Shown here piece after piece: positions 17,899 to 26,191 of a DNA stretch of 64,000 nucleotides. The stretch spans positions 1 to 64,000 of the forward strand of contig NZ_JACIFP010000001.1 of NCBI RefSeq assembly GCF_014197435.1, read 5' to 3'. The position numbers and the translations under genes are program-made. The notes below the pieces were generated by a model that was not told the origin of the DNA, made no database searches, and saw nothing but the letters and a program-made list of their open reading frames with translations. Within the stretch, counting starts at the first letter, position 1, and each line of letters starts with the position of its first letter. Origin of the DNA: Gordonia humi (lineage in GTDB: Bacteria; Actinomycetota; Actinomycetes; Mycobacteriales; Mycobacteriaceae).

Positions 17899-19542
17899 CT
17901 ACTGAGCCGACACCCTGAAGTACTTCTGCGCCACTTGGAGAGCGGCCGTACCCGACTTGTCTCCCTCGCAGTAGATCACGAGGACCTTCTTGCCCTGGAT
18001 GCCGACGAACCACCCCGGCCCCTGCGGGCCGTTGGTGCCGACGAGCGCGCGCAGGCCGGGGGCGCCGGTCAGATCGCTCGCATCGCCGCTCTTGGCCGTC
18101 TTGGCCATGTCGGCCAAGATCTTGCGAGCCGTGTCCGGCGAGAACTCGCCGAGTTCTCCGCCGCCGACCTTGGTCTGCGCGCCCTTCACGATGTAGGGCG
18201 CGACCGCATCGCTGCGTCCGGCGTCCGCGCGGGCGAGCGCCACCCCGAGCGCACCCATGTTGAGCATCGACGACGTGTAATCCGACGGCGAGAAGTCGGC
18301 GCTGGACACCTTCGGTGTGCCCGGCGAGTGGGGCAGGCTGACCCCCGGCGCGGTGAACTTCGCGCCGAGGCCGTAGTGGAACAGCAGCCGACCCGCTTTG
18401 CCGTCGTCGCCGCCCGCCTCGCGGTCGACCGCCGCGAACACCGGATCCAAGGTCGACCCCGTGGCGTACGACGTACCGGCCTGCACGTCGCGCTTGGCGG
18501 CGGCGTCGTTGCGGGCCATGCCGAGGATGCCGCCGGTGGACGCGTCGAAGGTCATCATCGTCGCGGGCTGGGCGACGTCGACGACCGAGTCGCCCAGCAC
18601 CAGCTGCTGATTCTGATCGACGGTGGTGGCGATGTCCTTGGCGGGCGGCCCCTGCTTGCCCGCCAGACGCTGGGGGCGGCTGCCCGGGGTCACCAGCTGG
18701 ACCTGCCAGCCCGCCGTCGCATCGCGGACCGCGGCCCAGTAGTTCGTCAACCCCGTTTCGAGGGGGCTGGAGAGTCGTCGATCGTCCATCACGAGTTTGC
18801 CGGTGCGATTGACGGTGACGCCGGCGATCTTCGCCGGGTCGGAGGCGACGAGCCCCATGTCCTCTTCGCGCAGCACGACGGCGGTCACCGCACGTCCGTC
18901 CGCCTGGTCGACCTTCTCGCGGATCACCGCCGCGGTGACCAGCGGGGCGATCGGCTCGATGGCGCGGGCCAGCGCGTTGATCGCGGCGTCGGATTTGCGC
19001 CCCGCGGCGGCCGGGTCGAAGACGATCTCGTCGACCGGCTCCATCTTCATGAACGTCTTACCGGTACGGCTGTCGACGGTGGGCGCCGGTGACGCGTCGG
19101 TGCGGACCTTCTGCAGTCGCGCGCCGGCGGGCATGTTCTGGTAGACCAGTCCCGGTTCCCACTGCACCTTCCAGCCGCTGGAGAGCTCGCGAGCGGTCCC
19201 GGACGTGCTCGTCTCGAACGTCCCCTGATCGGGCCAGGTCCACGTGGTCTTGATCGTGAACGACGCGGTGCCGTCGCTGTACTCGACGGGATCGTCGACC
19301 GACGTCGTCACGGAATCGGGTGCCATGCCGGCGAACGTGGCGCCGAGCGTTTCGGCCGCCGACGCCGGGGCGGTCGTCAGATCCGACGCCGCCTGGACGT
19401 TCTTGTCCGCGATCGCCGCAGCGTAATCGCTGACGACGCCCGCGGCATCGGTGCTGTCCCCCGACCCGCACCCGGTGACCAATGACAGTGTGAGAGCAGC
19501 GGCCACCGTCGCCGCTGCAACACTGCTTCCCCTCCATGCCAT
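17899..19542 (-). CDS. PBP-like lipoprotein with MecA_N domain and missing transpeptidase residues
   Basis: A 547-residue exported lipoprotein: basic n-region, hydrophobic core and lipobox LVTGC at residues 21-25 if the ATG at 19542 is used (a GTG at 19566 is also possible). An NTF2-like MecA_N domain follows (YAAAIADKNVQAASDLT), then a dimerisation region and a transpeptidase-like domain. The usual SxxK after GS is STLD (YATGSTLDPVF), so the catalytic Lys is absent; the KTG(T/S) position reads GTNGPQGPGW. The fold may be kept while acylation is lost. Likely a non-catalytic peptidoglycan factor or beta-lactam-insensitive paralogue of Rv2864c-type lipoproteins. Convergent with the DUF3054 gene. 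Confidence 0.82.
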   Translation of the reverse strand: MAWRGSSVAAATVAAALTLSLVTGCGSGDSTDAAGVVSDYAAAIADKNVQAASDLTTAPASAAETLGATFAGMAPDSVTTSVDDPVEYSDGTASFTIKTTWTWPDQGTFETSTSGTARELSSGWKVQWEPGLVYQNMPAGARLQKVRTDASPAPTVDSRTGKTFMKMEPVDEIVFDPAAAGRKSDAAINALARAIEPIAPLVTAAVIREKVDQADGRAVTAVVLREEDMGLVASDPAKIAGVTVNRTGKLVMDDRRLSSPLETGLTNYWAAVRDATAGWQVQLVTPGSRPQRLAGKQGPPAKDIATTVDQNQQLVLGDSVVDVAQPATMMTFDASTGGILGMARNDAAAKRDVQAGTSYATGSTLDPVFAAVDREAGGDDGKAGRLLFHYGLGAKFTAPGVSLPHSPGTPKVSSADFSPSDYTSSMLNMGALGVALARADAGRSDAVAPYIVKGAQTKVGGGELGEFSPDTARKILADMAKTAKSGDASDLTGAPGLRALVGTNGPQGPGWFVGIQGKKVLVIYCEGDKSGTAALQVAQKYFRVSAQ

Positions 19543-19672
19543 GACATCAATTTTCACTCGGTTCACATGCGTTTCACCGCACGGGGCCTCACATTACTGA
19601 ATCGGACCGGTGACGATTTGGTAACGCCACCGTCCGAGCCGGTCGAATCCGCCCTGCCCGCATAATAGAGGC

Positions 19673-20395
19673 ATGCTTCCGACGATTCATCGCGCCGCGG
19701 ACCGTGTCGTCACGGAGACCGCCTGGCTGACGTCGTCGCACAGCTTCTCCTTCGGCGACCACTACGATCCGTCGAACACGCATCACGGCGCCCTGCTGGT
19801 CCACAACGAGGATGTCATCGCGACCGGGCAGGGCTTCGAGACCCACCCTCACGCGGAGACCGAGATCATCACGTGGGTCCTGTCCGGTTCGCTGATTCAT
19901 CAAGACTCCCAAGGGAATTCGGGAGTCATCCACCCTGGGCTCGCGCAGCGGACGAGCGCGGGAACCGGGATCGAGCACTCCGAGCGCAACGACCACGCGG
20001 AGTCGAGCGACCCGGTGCACCTGATCCAGATGTGGGTCACTCCCGACGAGCCCGGGCGGGCCCCGAGCTATGACCAGTTCGACATCACCTCCGATCTGGA
20101 ATCGGGCACGATCGTGCCTGTCGCCTCGGGCGATCCGGCGCATGACTCAGCCGTCCGGATCGCCAACTCGGGCGCGACGCTGTACGCGGTGCGACTGAAC
20201 GTCGGGCGGTCGACGGCCGTCCCCGCGGGCCGCTTCACCCACCTGTTCGTCACTGCGGGCGCCGTCGCCGTCGACGGTCAGACGCTCGGCACCGCCGACG
20301 CCCTCCGCGCCACCGACTTCGGCGGAACGAGGATCACCGCCGTCGCCGACGCCGAAGTGCTGATCTGGTCGATGTCGAAACGCCTCTGGGAGTAG
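19673..20395 (+). CDS. Pirin family protein (YhhW-like)
   Basis: A 240-residue bicupin. The N-terminal cupin has FSFGDHYDPSNTHHGALLVHN and ETHPHAETEIITWVLSGSLIHQDSQGN, giving the metal-binding His-x-His...Glu set (HPHAE). The second motif, TSAGTGIEHSERN, adds the remaining His. These residues match pirin/YhhW quercetin 2,3-dioxygenase-like proteins. CATAAT 7 bases before the ATG suggests a leaderless transcript. The physiological substrate is not known; quercetinase activity has been reported for family members. Confidence 0.9.
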   Translation: MLPTIHRAADRVVTETAWLTSSHSFSFGDHYDPSNTHHGALLVHNEDVIATGQGFETHPHAETEIITWVLSGSLIHQDSQGNSGVIHPGLAQRTSAGTGIEHSERNDHAESSDPVHLIQMWVTPDEPGRAPSYDQFDITSDLESGTIVPVASGDPAHDSAVRIANSGATLYAVRLNVGRSTAVPAGRFTHLFVTAGAVAVDGQTLGTADALRATDFGGTRITAVADAEVLIWSMSKRLWE

Positions 20396-20408
20396 TCGCG
20401 CCTCCCCG

Positions 20409-20430
20409 CTGGTCGAGCGGAGCCGAGACC
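20409..20430. repeat. Short GGTC...GACC intergenic repeat
   Basis: GGTCGAGCGGAGCCGAGACC with an extra CT in front lies between the pirin and zmp1 genes. Sequences of the GGTCGAG(...)GAGACC type are common in intergenic regions of Gordonia and Rhodococcus genomes as far as I recall. A related degraded copy (GACTCGGCTCCGGAG...GGTCGAGACC) follows zmp1 at about 22429-22459. Its role is unknown. Confidence 0.35.
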
Positions 20431-20437
20431 GGGCACT

Positions 20438-22420
20438 ATGGATCATGTGACTACCGAACAGAGTTCCGGACTGGACCTGGAGTGGGTCGATCCCGCGGTG
20501 CGCGCGGCCGACGACCTCTTCACCCACGTCAACGGCAGATGGCTGACCACCCACGAGATCCCCGGCGACCGCAGCATCGACGGCGCCTTCCACGTTCTGC
20601 GTGACAACGCCGAATCCGATGTCCGCACCATCGTCGAGCAGTGCGCCGACGATCCGGGAGACGACGCGGCGTCGACGCTGATCGGCGACCTGTACGCGTC
20701 ATTCATGGACACCGAACGGATCGAGGAGCGCGGACTGGACGCGATCCGCGACTATCTGACGGCCATCGCGACCGTCGGATCGACCGCCGATCTGGCGCGC
20801 ATCCTGGGCTCGTTCCAGCGGGTCGGGGTTCGCGGACTGTTCGGCTTCTACGTCGACACCGACGCCCGCCGATCGGACCGCTACCTCGTGCACGTCACAC
20901 AGGGAGGTCTCGGACTGCCCGACGAGTCGTACTACCGCGAGGAGAACCACGCCGAGACCCTCGTCGCCTACCGCGAGCACGTCGCGGCGATGTTCGCCCT
21001 CGCCGGATTCGACGACGCCGACTCCCTCGCGGGTGTCGTCGTCGACCTGGAGACGACGATCGCGAGCCACCACTGGGACGTGGTGCGTCGCCGCGACGCG
21101 GAAGCCACCTACAACCTGCGGACACTCGCCGAGTTCACCGACGGGTCCGCCGGGATCGATGTGGACGCGTGGCTGGTCGGGCTCGACGCCCCGACCTCCG
21201 AGACCTTCGCCGAGGTGATCGTCGGGCAGCCGTCGTTCTTCGCCGGGGTCGGCGAGTTGGTGACGTCCCGCCCGCTCGACGACTGGAAGACGTGGCTGCG
21301 CTGGAAACTCCTCCACTCGGCCGCGCCGTACCTGTCGAGTGCGTTCGTCGATGAGAACTTCGCGTTCTACGGGAAGGTGCTGACCGGCGCGGAGGAGATC
21401 CGAGACCGGTGGAAGCGCGGTGTCGGCTTCGTCGAGGACGCCGCCGGATTCGCCGTCGGCGAGCTGTACGTCGCCAAGCACTTCCCGCCCGCGGCCAAGG
21501 CCCGGATGGACGAGTTGATCGCGAATCTGGTCGAGGCGTACCGCCGCAACATCAGCGAACTGGACTGGATGACGCCCGCTACCCGCGAGCGCGCGCTGGC
21601 CAAGCTCGACAAGTTCACGCCGAAGATCGGGTATCCGACCACGTGGGTCGACTACTCGACGCTCGAGGCCGACCGGACGGATCTGATCGGCAATGTGCGG
21701 CGCGCCGCGTCGTTCGAGACCTCGCGGGAGTTGGCGAAGATCGGGAAGCCGGTGGACCGCGACGAGTGGTTCATGACACCGCAGACGGTGAACGCCTACT
21801 ACAACCCGGGGATGAACGAGATCGTCTTCCCGGCGGCCATCCTGCAGGCGCCGTTCTTCGATCCCGACGCCGACGACGCCGCGAACTACGGCGGCATCGG
21901 TGCGGTGATCGGTCACGAGATCGGACACGGTTTCGACGATCAGGGCGCGAAGTACGACGGCGACGGCAATCTCGTCGACTGGTGGACCGACGACGACCGC
22001 ACCGAGTTCGGTAAGCGCACCGCGGCTCTGGCCGCGCAGTACAACGAGTTCACGCCGAACGGGCTCGATGAGAAGTACAAGGTCAACGGCGAGTTCACGA
22101 TGGGCGAGAACATCGGCGACCTCGGCGGCCTGTCGATCGCATTGGTCGCCTACGACGTCGCGAACGAGACCGCGGGTGAGCCGCCCGTGATCGACGATCT
22201 GACCGGTGCACAGCGCGTGTTCTTCTCCTGGGCGCAGATCTGGCGTACCAAGACGCGCGACGCCGAGGCTATCCGTCGCCTGTCGATCGACCCGCACAGC
22301 CCGCCCGAGTTCCGCTGCAACGGCGTGGTCCGCAACGTCGACGCCTTCTACGACGCGTTCGACGTCGTCGACGGCGACGGCCTGTATCTGGCCCCGGCCG
22401 AGCGCGTGCGCATCTGGTAG
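20438..22420 (+). CDS. zmp1: M13 family zinc metallopeptidase (Zmp1/PepO-like)
   Basis: A 660-residue neprilysin-family peptidase. The zinc site is GHEIGHGFDDQGAKYDG (HExxH near residue 492) and the third ligand is in GENIGDLGG (ExxxD). NAYYNPGMNEIVFPAAILQ binds substrate, and the C-terminus PPEFRCNGVVRNVDAFY and VRIW is intact. Long stretches, such as WKRGV and DRDEWFMTPQTVNAYYNPG, match Zmp1 (Rv0198c) from memory. No signal peptide is visible, as in Zmp1. The ATG at 20438 is followed by a GTG at 20447 that would suit a leaderless mRNA from TATGGA; the first is kept here. Confidence 0.93.
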   Translation: MDHVTTEQSSGLDLEWVDPAVRAADDLFTHVNGRWLTTHEIPGDRSIDGAFHVLRDNAESDVRTIVEQCADDPGDDAASTLIGDLYASFMDTERIEERGLDAIRDYLTAIATVGSTADLARILGSFQRVGVRGLFGFYVDTDARRSDRYLVHVTQGGLGLPDESYYREENHAETLVAYREHVAAMFALAGFDDADSLAGVVVDLETTIASHHWDVVRRRDAEATYNLRTLAEFTDGSAGIDVDAWLVGLDAPTSETFAEVIVGQPSFFAGVGELVTSRPLDDWKTWLRWKLLHSAAPYLSSAFVDENFAFYGKVLTGAEEIRDRWKRGVGFVEDAAGFAVGELYVAKHFPPAAKARMDELIANLVEAYRRNISELDWMTPATRERALAKLDKFTPKIGYPTTWVDYSTLEADRTDLIGNVRRAASFETSRELAKIGKPVDRDEWFMTPQTVNAYYNPGMNEIVFPAAILQAPFFDPDADDAANYGGIGAVIGHEIGHGFDDQGAKYDGDGNLVDWWTDDDRTEFGKRTAALAAQYNEFTPNGLDEKYKVNGEFTMGENIGDLGGLSIALVAYDVANETAGEPPVIDDLTGAQRVFFSWAQIWRTKTRDAEAIRRLSIDPHSPPEFRCNGVVRNVDAFYDAFDVVDGDGLYLAPAERVRIW

Positions 22421-22460
22421 TCCCCTCGACTCGGCTCCGGAGCTTCCGGGGTCGAGACCA

Positions 22461-22509
22461 CCTGCTCCGAGCCCGGTGACCGCAGGCCGGCCACTGCGCT
22501 CGGAGCAGG
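22461..22509. repeat. 12-base inverted repeat between zmp1 and MmpL gene
   Basis: CCTGCTCCGAGC (22461-22472) and GCTCGGAGCAGG (22498-22509) are perfect complements with a 25-base spacer that contains the palindrome GGCCGGCC. It lies 40 bases after the zmp1 stop and 32-43 bases before the transporter start. It may form a terminator-like hairpin without a T-run, or an operator. Confidence 0.4.
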
Positions 22510-22551
22510 CAGGCGATTGGCGCCTGTCGCCCGAACCCGGTACACATGGGC

Positions 22552-24606
22552 ATGCTCACTCATCGGGGGTTCCGCGTCGTCGTTCCGGCGATCTTGCTGC
22601 TCGTCTGGCTGGCGATCGCCGGCGTCACGGGACCGCTCGCGGGGAAGCTGAGTCAGGTCTCCACCGACGACGCGAGCGCGTTCCTGCCCGCATCGGCGGA
22701 ATCGACGCGGGTGCAGGAGGTCCTGCCGCAGTTCACCGACACCGACTACTTTCCAGCGATCGTCGTCGCCGAGAATCCGACCGGATGGACGTCCGCGGAC
22801 TCGTCCTATCTCGCCGACGCCGTCGCCCCGCTGCGGGGTGCCGACGGTTTCGCACCGCAGTTCTCGCCGCCGCTGCCGTCCGACGACGCCCGCGCCGCAC
22901 AACTCGTCGTCGGGGTGTCGACGTCGGCGAAACCGGCCGACGCGATCGACCGTCTGAACGAGGTGCTGGCGAACCCTCCGCCCGGCGTCACCGTGGGCAT
23001 CGCGGGTCCGGCGGCGCAGGCCGCCGACCTGAGCAACGCGTTCGCCGGTATCGACGGCGTGCTCCTGCTGGTCGCCGGGATACTCGTCCTGGTCATCCTG
23101 GTGCTCGTCTACCGCTCGCCGATCCTGCCGTTCGTCGTGCTGATCTCCGCGGTGTTCGGACTCGCACTGGCGTCGGGCGCGGTCTACGCCCTCACCGACG
23201 CCGGTGTCCTCGAACTGAACGGTCAGAGCCAGGGCATCCTGTTCATCCTCGTGTTCGGCGCCGCCACCGACTACGCACTGCTCCTGGTGGCCCGCTACCG
23301 CGAGTGTCTCACCGAGTACGACGATCCCCGGCGAGCGCTCGTCGCCGCCTGGCGCGCGACCATCGCTCCGATCGGCGCCTCGGCGGGCACGGTGATCCTC
23401 GGCGTGCTGTGCCTGCTCTTCTCCGACCTGAACTCCAACCGGAGTCTGGGACCGGTCGCGGCGATCGGCGTCGCCGCGTCATTTCTGGTCTCGATCACCT
23501 TCCTGCCCGCTGCTTTGGCGCTTCTCGGACGGACCGCGTTCTGGCCGCGCCGCCCCACGACCGACGACGCCGCAGAGCCGCATCGTCTGTGGACCCGTGT
23601 CGCGGGTCTGGTGTCGCGCGCGCCGCGTCGGACGTGGGCGATCACGCTCGCCGTCCTGGTGCTCGGCGCGGCGTTCGCACCGATGTTCCGCGCGGACGGC
23701 GTGGCGACCACCGACTTCTTCCTCGGCGACGCCGCCTCGGTGTCCGCGGCTCAGATGCACGACGAGCACTTCGACGCCGGTTCCGGTTCGCCGACCTGGA
23801 TCATCACTCCCGCCGACAAGGCGGATGCGACGGCGTCGACCGTCGGATCGGTGCCCGGCGTGGCGCGCGCGGACGTCCTCGCCGATGACGGCTCACCGAC
23901 GGTCCGCGACGGCAGGGCGGCGGTCGAGACGACGCTCACCGACGACCCGGACTCCCTGGCGGCCCAAGACACGATCGCCGCGATCCGCGACGCCGTCGGC
24001 GACGACGTCCTGGTCGGCGGTTCGACCGCCGTCGACCTGGACACTCGGGTGACCGCACGTCACGACCGGAATCTCGTGATCCCGTTGGTCCTGATCGTGG
24101 TCTTCGCCGTTCTGGTCGTGCTGCTGCGGTCGCTGGCAGCGCCTGTCCTGCTGCTGTCGACCACGGTGCTGTCGTTCGCGACGACCCTCGGCGTCGCCGC
24201 CCTGCTGTTCAACGGACCGTTCGACTTCCCCGGCGCCGACCCCGTCGTTCCGCTCTTCGCATTCGTGTTCCTGGTGGCGCTCGGCGTGGACTACAACATC
24301 TTTCTGATGACGCGAGCGCGCGAGGAGGCGCGACGGCTCGGCACCCGCGACGGCGTCCTGTCGGCGCTGACGAGCACCGGCGGTGTGATCAGCGCCGCGG
24401 GTATCGTGCTCGCGGCGACGTTCGCGGCGCTGGCCGTGATCCCGCTGCTGTTCCTCGCACAGGTCGCGTTCCTGGTGGCGTTCGGCGTCCTCGTCGACAC
24501 GTTGATCGTGCGGTCGTTGTTGGTCCCGGCGGTGGCCGTCGACGTCGGGAAGCGGATCTGGTGGCCGTCGACGCTGTCGCGCCGCAGCCGCCGACCCGAG
24601 TCGTGA
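22552..24606 (+). CDS. MMPL family RND transporter
   Basis: A 684-residue transporter with two MMPL modules. Helix 1 is VVVPAILLLVWLAIAGV; the first porter domain carries STDDASAFLPASAES, typical of small actinobacterial MMPL proteins. The Asp-Tyr proton-relay pairs are GAATDYALLLVARYRE and LGVDYNIFLMTRARE, so it appears functional. It lacks the long C-terminal tail of MmpL3 and is shorter than MmpL11. TACACA at 22541 puts the likely 5' end near the ATG at 22552; an ATG at 22546 overlaps that element. Substrate unknown; efflux or lipid export are possible. Confidence 0.88.
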   Translation: MLTHRGFRVVVPAILLLVWLAIAGVTGPLAGKLSQVSTDDASAFLPASAESTRVQEVLPQFTDTDYFPAIVVAENPTGWTSADSSYLADAVAPLRGADGFAPQFSPPLPSDDARAAQLVVGVSTSAKPADAIDRLNEVLANPPPGVTVGIAGPAAQAADLSNAFAGIDGVLLLVAGILVLVILVLVYRSPILPFVVLISAVFGLALASGAVYALTDAGVLELNGQSQGILFILVFGAATDYALLLVARYRECLTEYDDPRRALVAAWRATIAPIGASAGTVILGVLCLLFSDLNSNRSLGPVAAIGVAASFLVSITFLPAALALLGRTAFWPRRPTTDDAAEPHRLWTRVAGLVSRAPRRTWAITLAVLVLGAAFAPMFRADGVATTDFFLGDAASVSAAQMHDEHFDAGSGSPTWIITPADKADATASTVGSVPGVARADVLADDGSPTVRDGRAAVETTLTDDPDSLAAQDTIAAIRDAVGDDVLVGGSTAVDLDTRVTARHDRNLVIPLVLIVVFAVLVVLLRSLAAPVLLLSTTVLSFATTLGVAALLFNGPFDFPGADPVVPLFAFVFLVALGVDYNIFLMTRAREEARRLGTRDGVLSALTSTGGVISAAGIVLAATFAALAVIPLLFLAQVAFLVAFGVLVDTLIVRSLLVPAVAVDVGKRIWWPSTLSRRSRRPES

Positions 24607-24613
24607 GCACCGA

Positions 24614-25219
24614 TCACGCCCGTTCCGACATCGGCCGATGTCGGAACACCGCGACGGCCCGGTCCGCGTCGTCCGGCAGGTAATACACGTCGACCACGTC
24701 GCGCACGCGCGGCTGATGTCCCACCTCGAACGTCTCCCGACCGGAGACCGTATGCGCGTCGCCGCCCGCCGCCGGACGGAATCGAACCTCGTATCGGACC
24801 TTGGTGTGCGAGGTCTCCGAGCTCAGCCTCTCCGGTGCCACATCGGCGTCTACGGCGACGACGCGACCCACGCCTCGGACGCCTGATCGGTACAGCCGAA
24901 TGCGCGGCGCAACCCGCCGCCACCAGCGCAGACATGCGAACACGGCGATCGCCAGACACGGCAGCAGCACCCAGGCGTCGACCAGGTGGGCCAGTCCGAC
25001 CCCGACTCCGGCCGCAACGAATCCGACCGCCAAGTCGAGCCACGCCCCGGGGAACGCCCAGGCCGCCGCGCACACGGCGAGGATCGCGACCGTCGGCAGG
25101 GTCTTGCCGGGGTGGTCGGCGAGAATCCAGACGAACACGCCGATCCAGACGGCCGACCACACGCCCGCGGCCAGCGCCAGCGCGATCGCCCGGCTGATGC
25201 TCTCCGGACCCGGTTCCAT
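24614..25219 (-). CDS. DUF3592-like membrane protein
   Basis: A 201-residue protein with four hydrophobic segments (ALALAAGVWSAVWIGVFVWIL, TVAILAVCAAAWAF, LDLAVGFVAAGVGVGLAHLV, LPCLAIAVFACLRWW). After them a beta-rich domain begins with GVRGVGRVVAVDADV and holds KVRYEVRFRPAAGGDAHTVSGRE and VDVYYLPDDADRAVAV. The pattern, where a small domain of this sort follows helices, resembles DUF3592 proteins. The ATG at 25219 is chosen; the frame stays open upstream but without similarity. Convergent with the MMPL transporter, 7 bases between stops. Function unknown. Confidence 0.7.
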   Translation of the reverse strand: MEPGPESISRAIALALAAGVWSAVWIGVFVWILADHPGKTLPTVAILAVCAAAWAFPGAWLDLAVGFVAAGVGVGLAHLVDAWVLLPCLAIAVFACLRWWRRVAPRIRLYRSGVRGVGRVVAVDADVAPERLSSETSHTKVRYEVRFRPAAGGDAHTVSGRETFEVGHQPRVRDVVDVYYLPDDADRAVAVFRHRPMSERA

Positions 25220-25285
25220 CGTTCGATCATAGGATGCCCGCGCATCGATTCGCCTGTTCCACGGTGTATCTGCGACTATCCCTGA

Positions 25286-25825
25286 ATGAGTAGACACGCA
25301 CCGCGCCTCGCCGTCGGGCCGATCAGCGGACGCATGGTGGCCGGTGCGCTCCTGCAACCGCTCGGCGCCGCCACAGTCCTCCTGGTCGGCTACTTCCTCC
25401 TGCCGATCAACCACGACAGCGAATGGAACCAGCTGGGTCTGGCCGTCGGCGTGCTGTTGCTCGCCGCGTTCTGCGCTTGGGAGATACGGCGGCTGACCCG
25501 CACCCGACACCCGGTGGCCGGCGCACTCGAGACACTGACCGCCGTGGTCGGGTTCTATCTCGTCGTCTTCGCGACCGCCTACTTCCTGCTGTCGGATTAC
25601 GCTCACGCCAGCTTCACCGAGCGTCTGAACCGCGTCGACGCTCTGTACTTCGCACTGACGGTGTTCACCACGACCGGGTTCGGCGACATCACGGCGGCGG
25701 GCGAGGGCGCGCGAATCGCCGTATCCGTTCAGATGGTCTCGACGCTGTTCGTCGTAGGGCTCGGCGTACGGCTGATGAGCCTGTTAGTCAGCGACCGGCT
25801 GCGCGCGGGCCGTTCGTCGACGTGA
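25286..25825 (+). CDS. Two-pore-helix potassium channel family protein
   Basis: A 179-residue protein with four hydrophobic segments. The last two enclose a pore loop: FYLVVFATAYFLLSDYAH, then ALYFALTVFTTTGFGDITAAGEGARIAV, then QMVSTLFVVGLGVRL. TTTGFGD is a variant of the TVGYGD selectivity filter, seen in Ion_trans_2 proteins. No RCK or cyclic-nucleotide domain follows. TATCCCT ends 3 bases before the ATG, consistent with a nearly leaderless mRNA. Likely conducts K+ across the cytoplasmic membrane. Confidence 0.85.
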   Translation: MSRHAPRLAVGPISGRMVAGALLQPLGAATVLLVGYFLLPINHDSEWNQLGLAVGVLLLAAFCAWEIRRLTRTRHPVAGALETLTAVVGFYLVVFATAYFLLSDYAHASFTERLNRVDALYFALTVFTTTGFGDITAAGEGARIAVSVQMVSTLFVVGLGVRLMSLLVSDRLRAGRSST

Positions 25826-25833
25826 TCGCCTCG

Positions 25834-26139
25834 CTACTCGTCGTCGACCAGAACGAGTACGCCGGCCGTTCCGGCAGCGGCGGCTGCGGTCACCACTCCG
25901 ACCGACGGCCAGGCGCCGATCTTCTTCGCGAGTGGATGCGACGCGCCGAACGCGCCGAGGTACAGGGCCGCGAGACCAGCGGTGACGGCCGGACCGCGAC
26001 CGAGCCACGAGCGGCCGGCTGCGCCCCCGGCTGCCGCCAGGACCGCTCCGCCGAGTTCACGCCTGCCGGTGTAGCGCGCGACGCTGTAGCCGCCGATCAG
26101 ACCGGCGGCGACGAGGGGGACGGAGGAATCGATGCTCAT
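25834..26139 (-). CDS. Small hydrophobic membrane protein
   Basis: A 101-residue protein composed mainly of glycine/alanine-rich hydrophobic segments: VPLVAAGLIGGYSVARYT, LGGAVLAAAGGAAG, AVTAGLAALYLGAFGAS and VGVVTAAAAAGTAGVLVLVDDE. It resembles unannotated actinobacterial membrane proteins. The ATG at 26139 is preceded at 7 bases by TACGGT on the minus strand, suggesting a leaderless start; a possible GTG/ATG extension to 26175 overlaps the operator at 26168-26181. Function unknown. Confidence 0.65.
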   Translation of the reverse strand: MSIDSSVPLVAAGLIGGYSVARYTGRRELGGAVLAAAGGAAGRSWLGRGPAVTAGLAALYLGAFGASHPLAKKIGAWPSVGVVTAAAAAGTAGVLVLVDDE

Positions 26140-26167
26140 GCGACACACCGTACCGCCCACACAAAAG

Positions 26168-26181
26168 TAGAACACGTTCTA
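26168..26181. promoter_or_regulatory. KstR-type operator TAGAACACGTTCTA
   Basis: This 14-base sequence has 6-base perfect arms and fits the KstR consensus TnnAACnnGTTnnA known from mycobacteria and rhodococci, where KstR represses sterol-catabolism genes. It lies 10 bases upstream of the hydrolase ATG at 26192 and 28 bases upstream of the divergent small membrane gene. A TetR repressor here would block the promoter directly. KstR itself is not in the window. Confidence 0.65.
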
Positions 26182-26191
26182 TTCTGATCGT

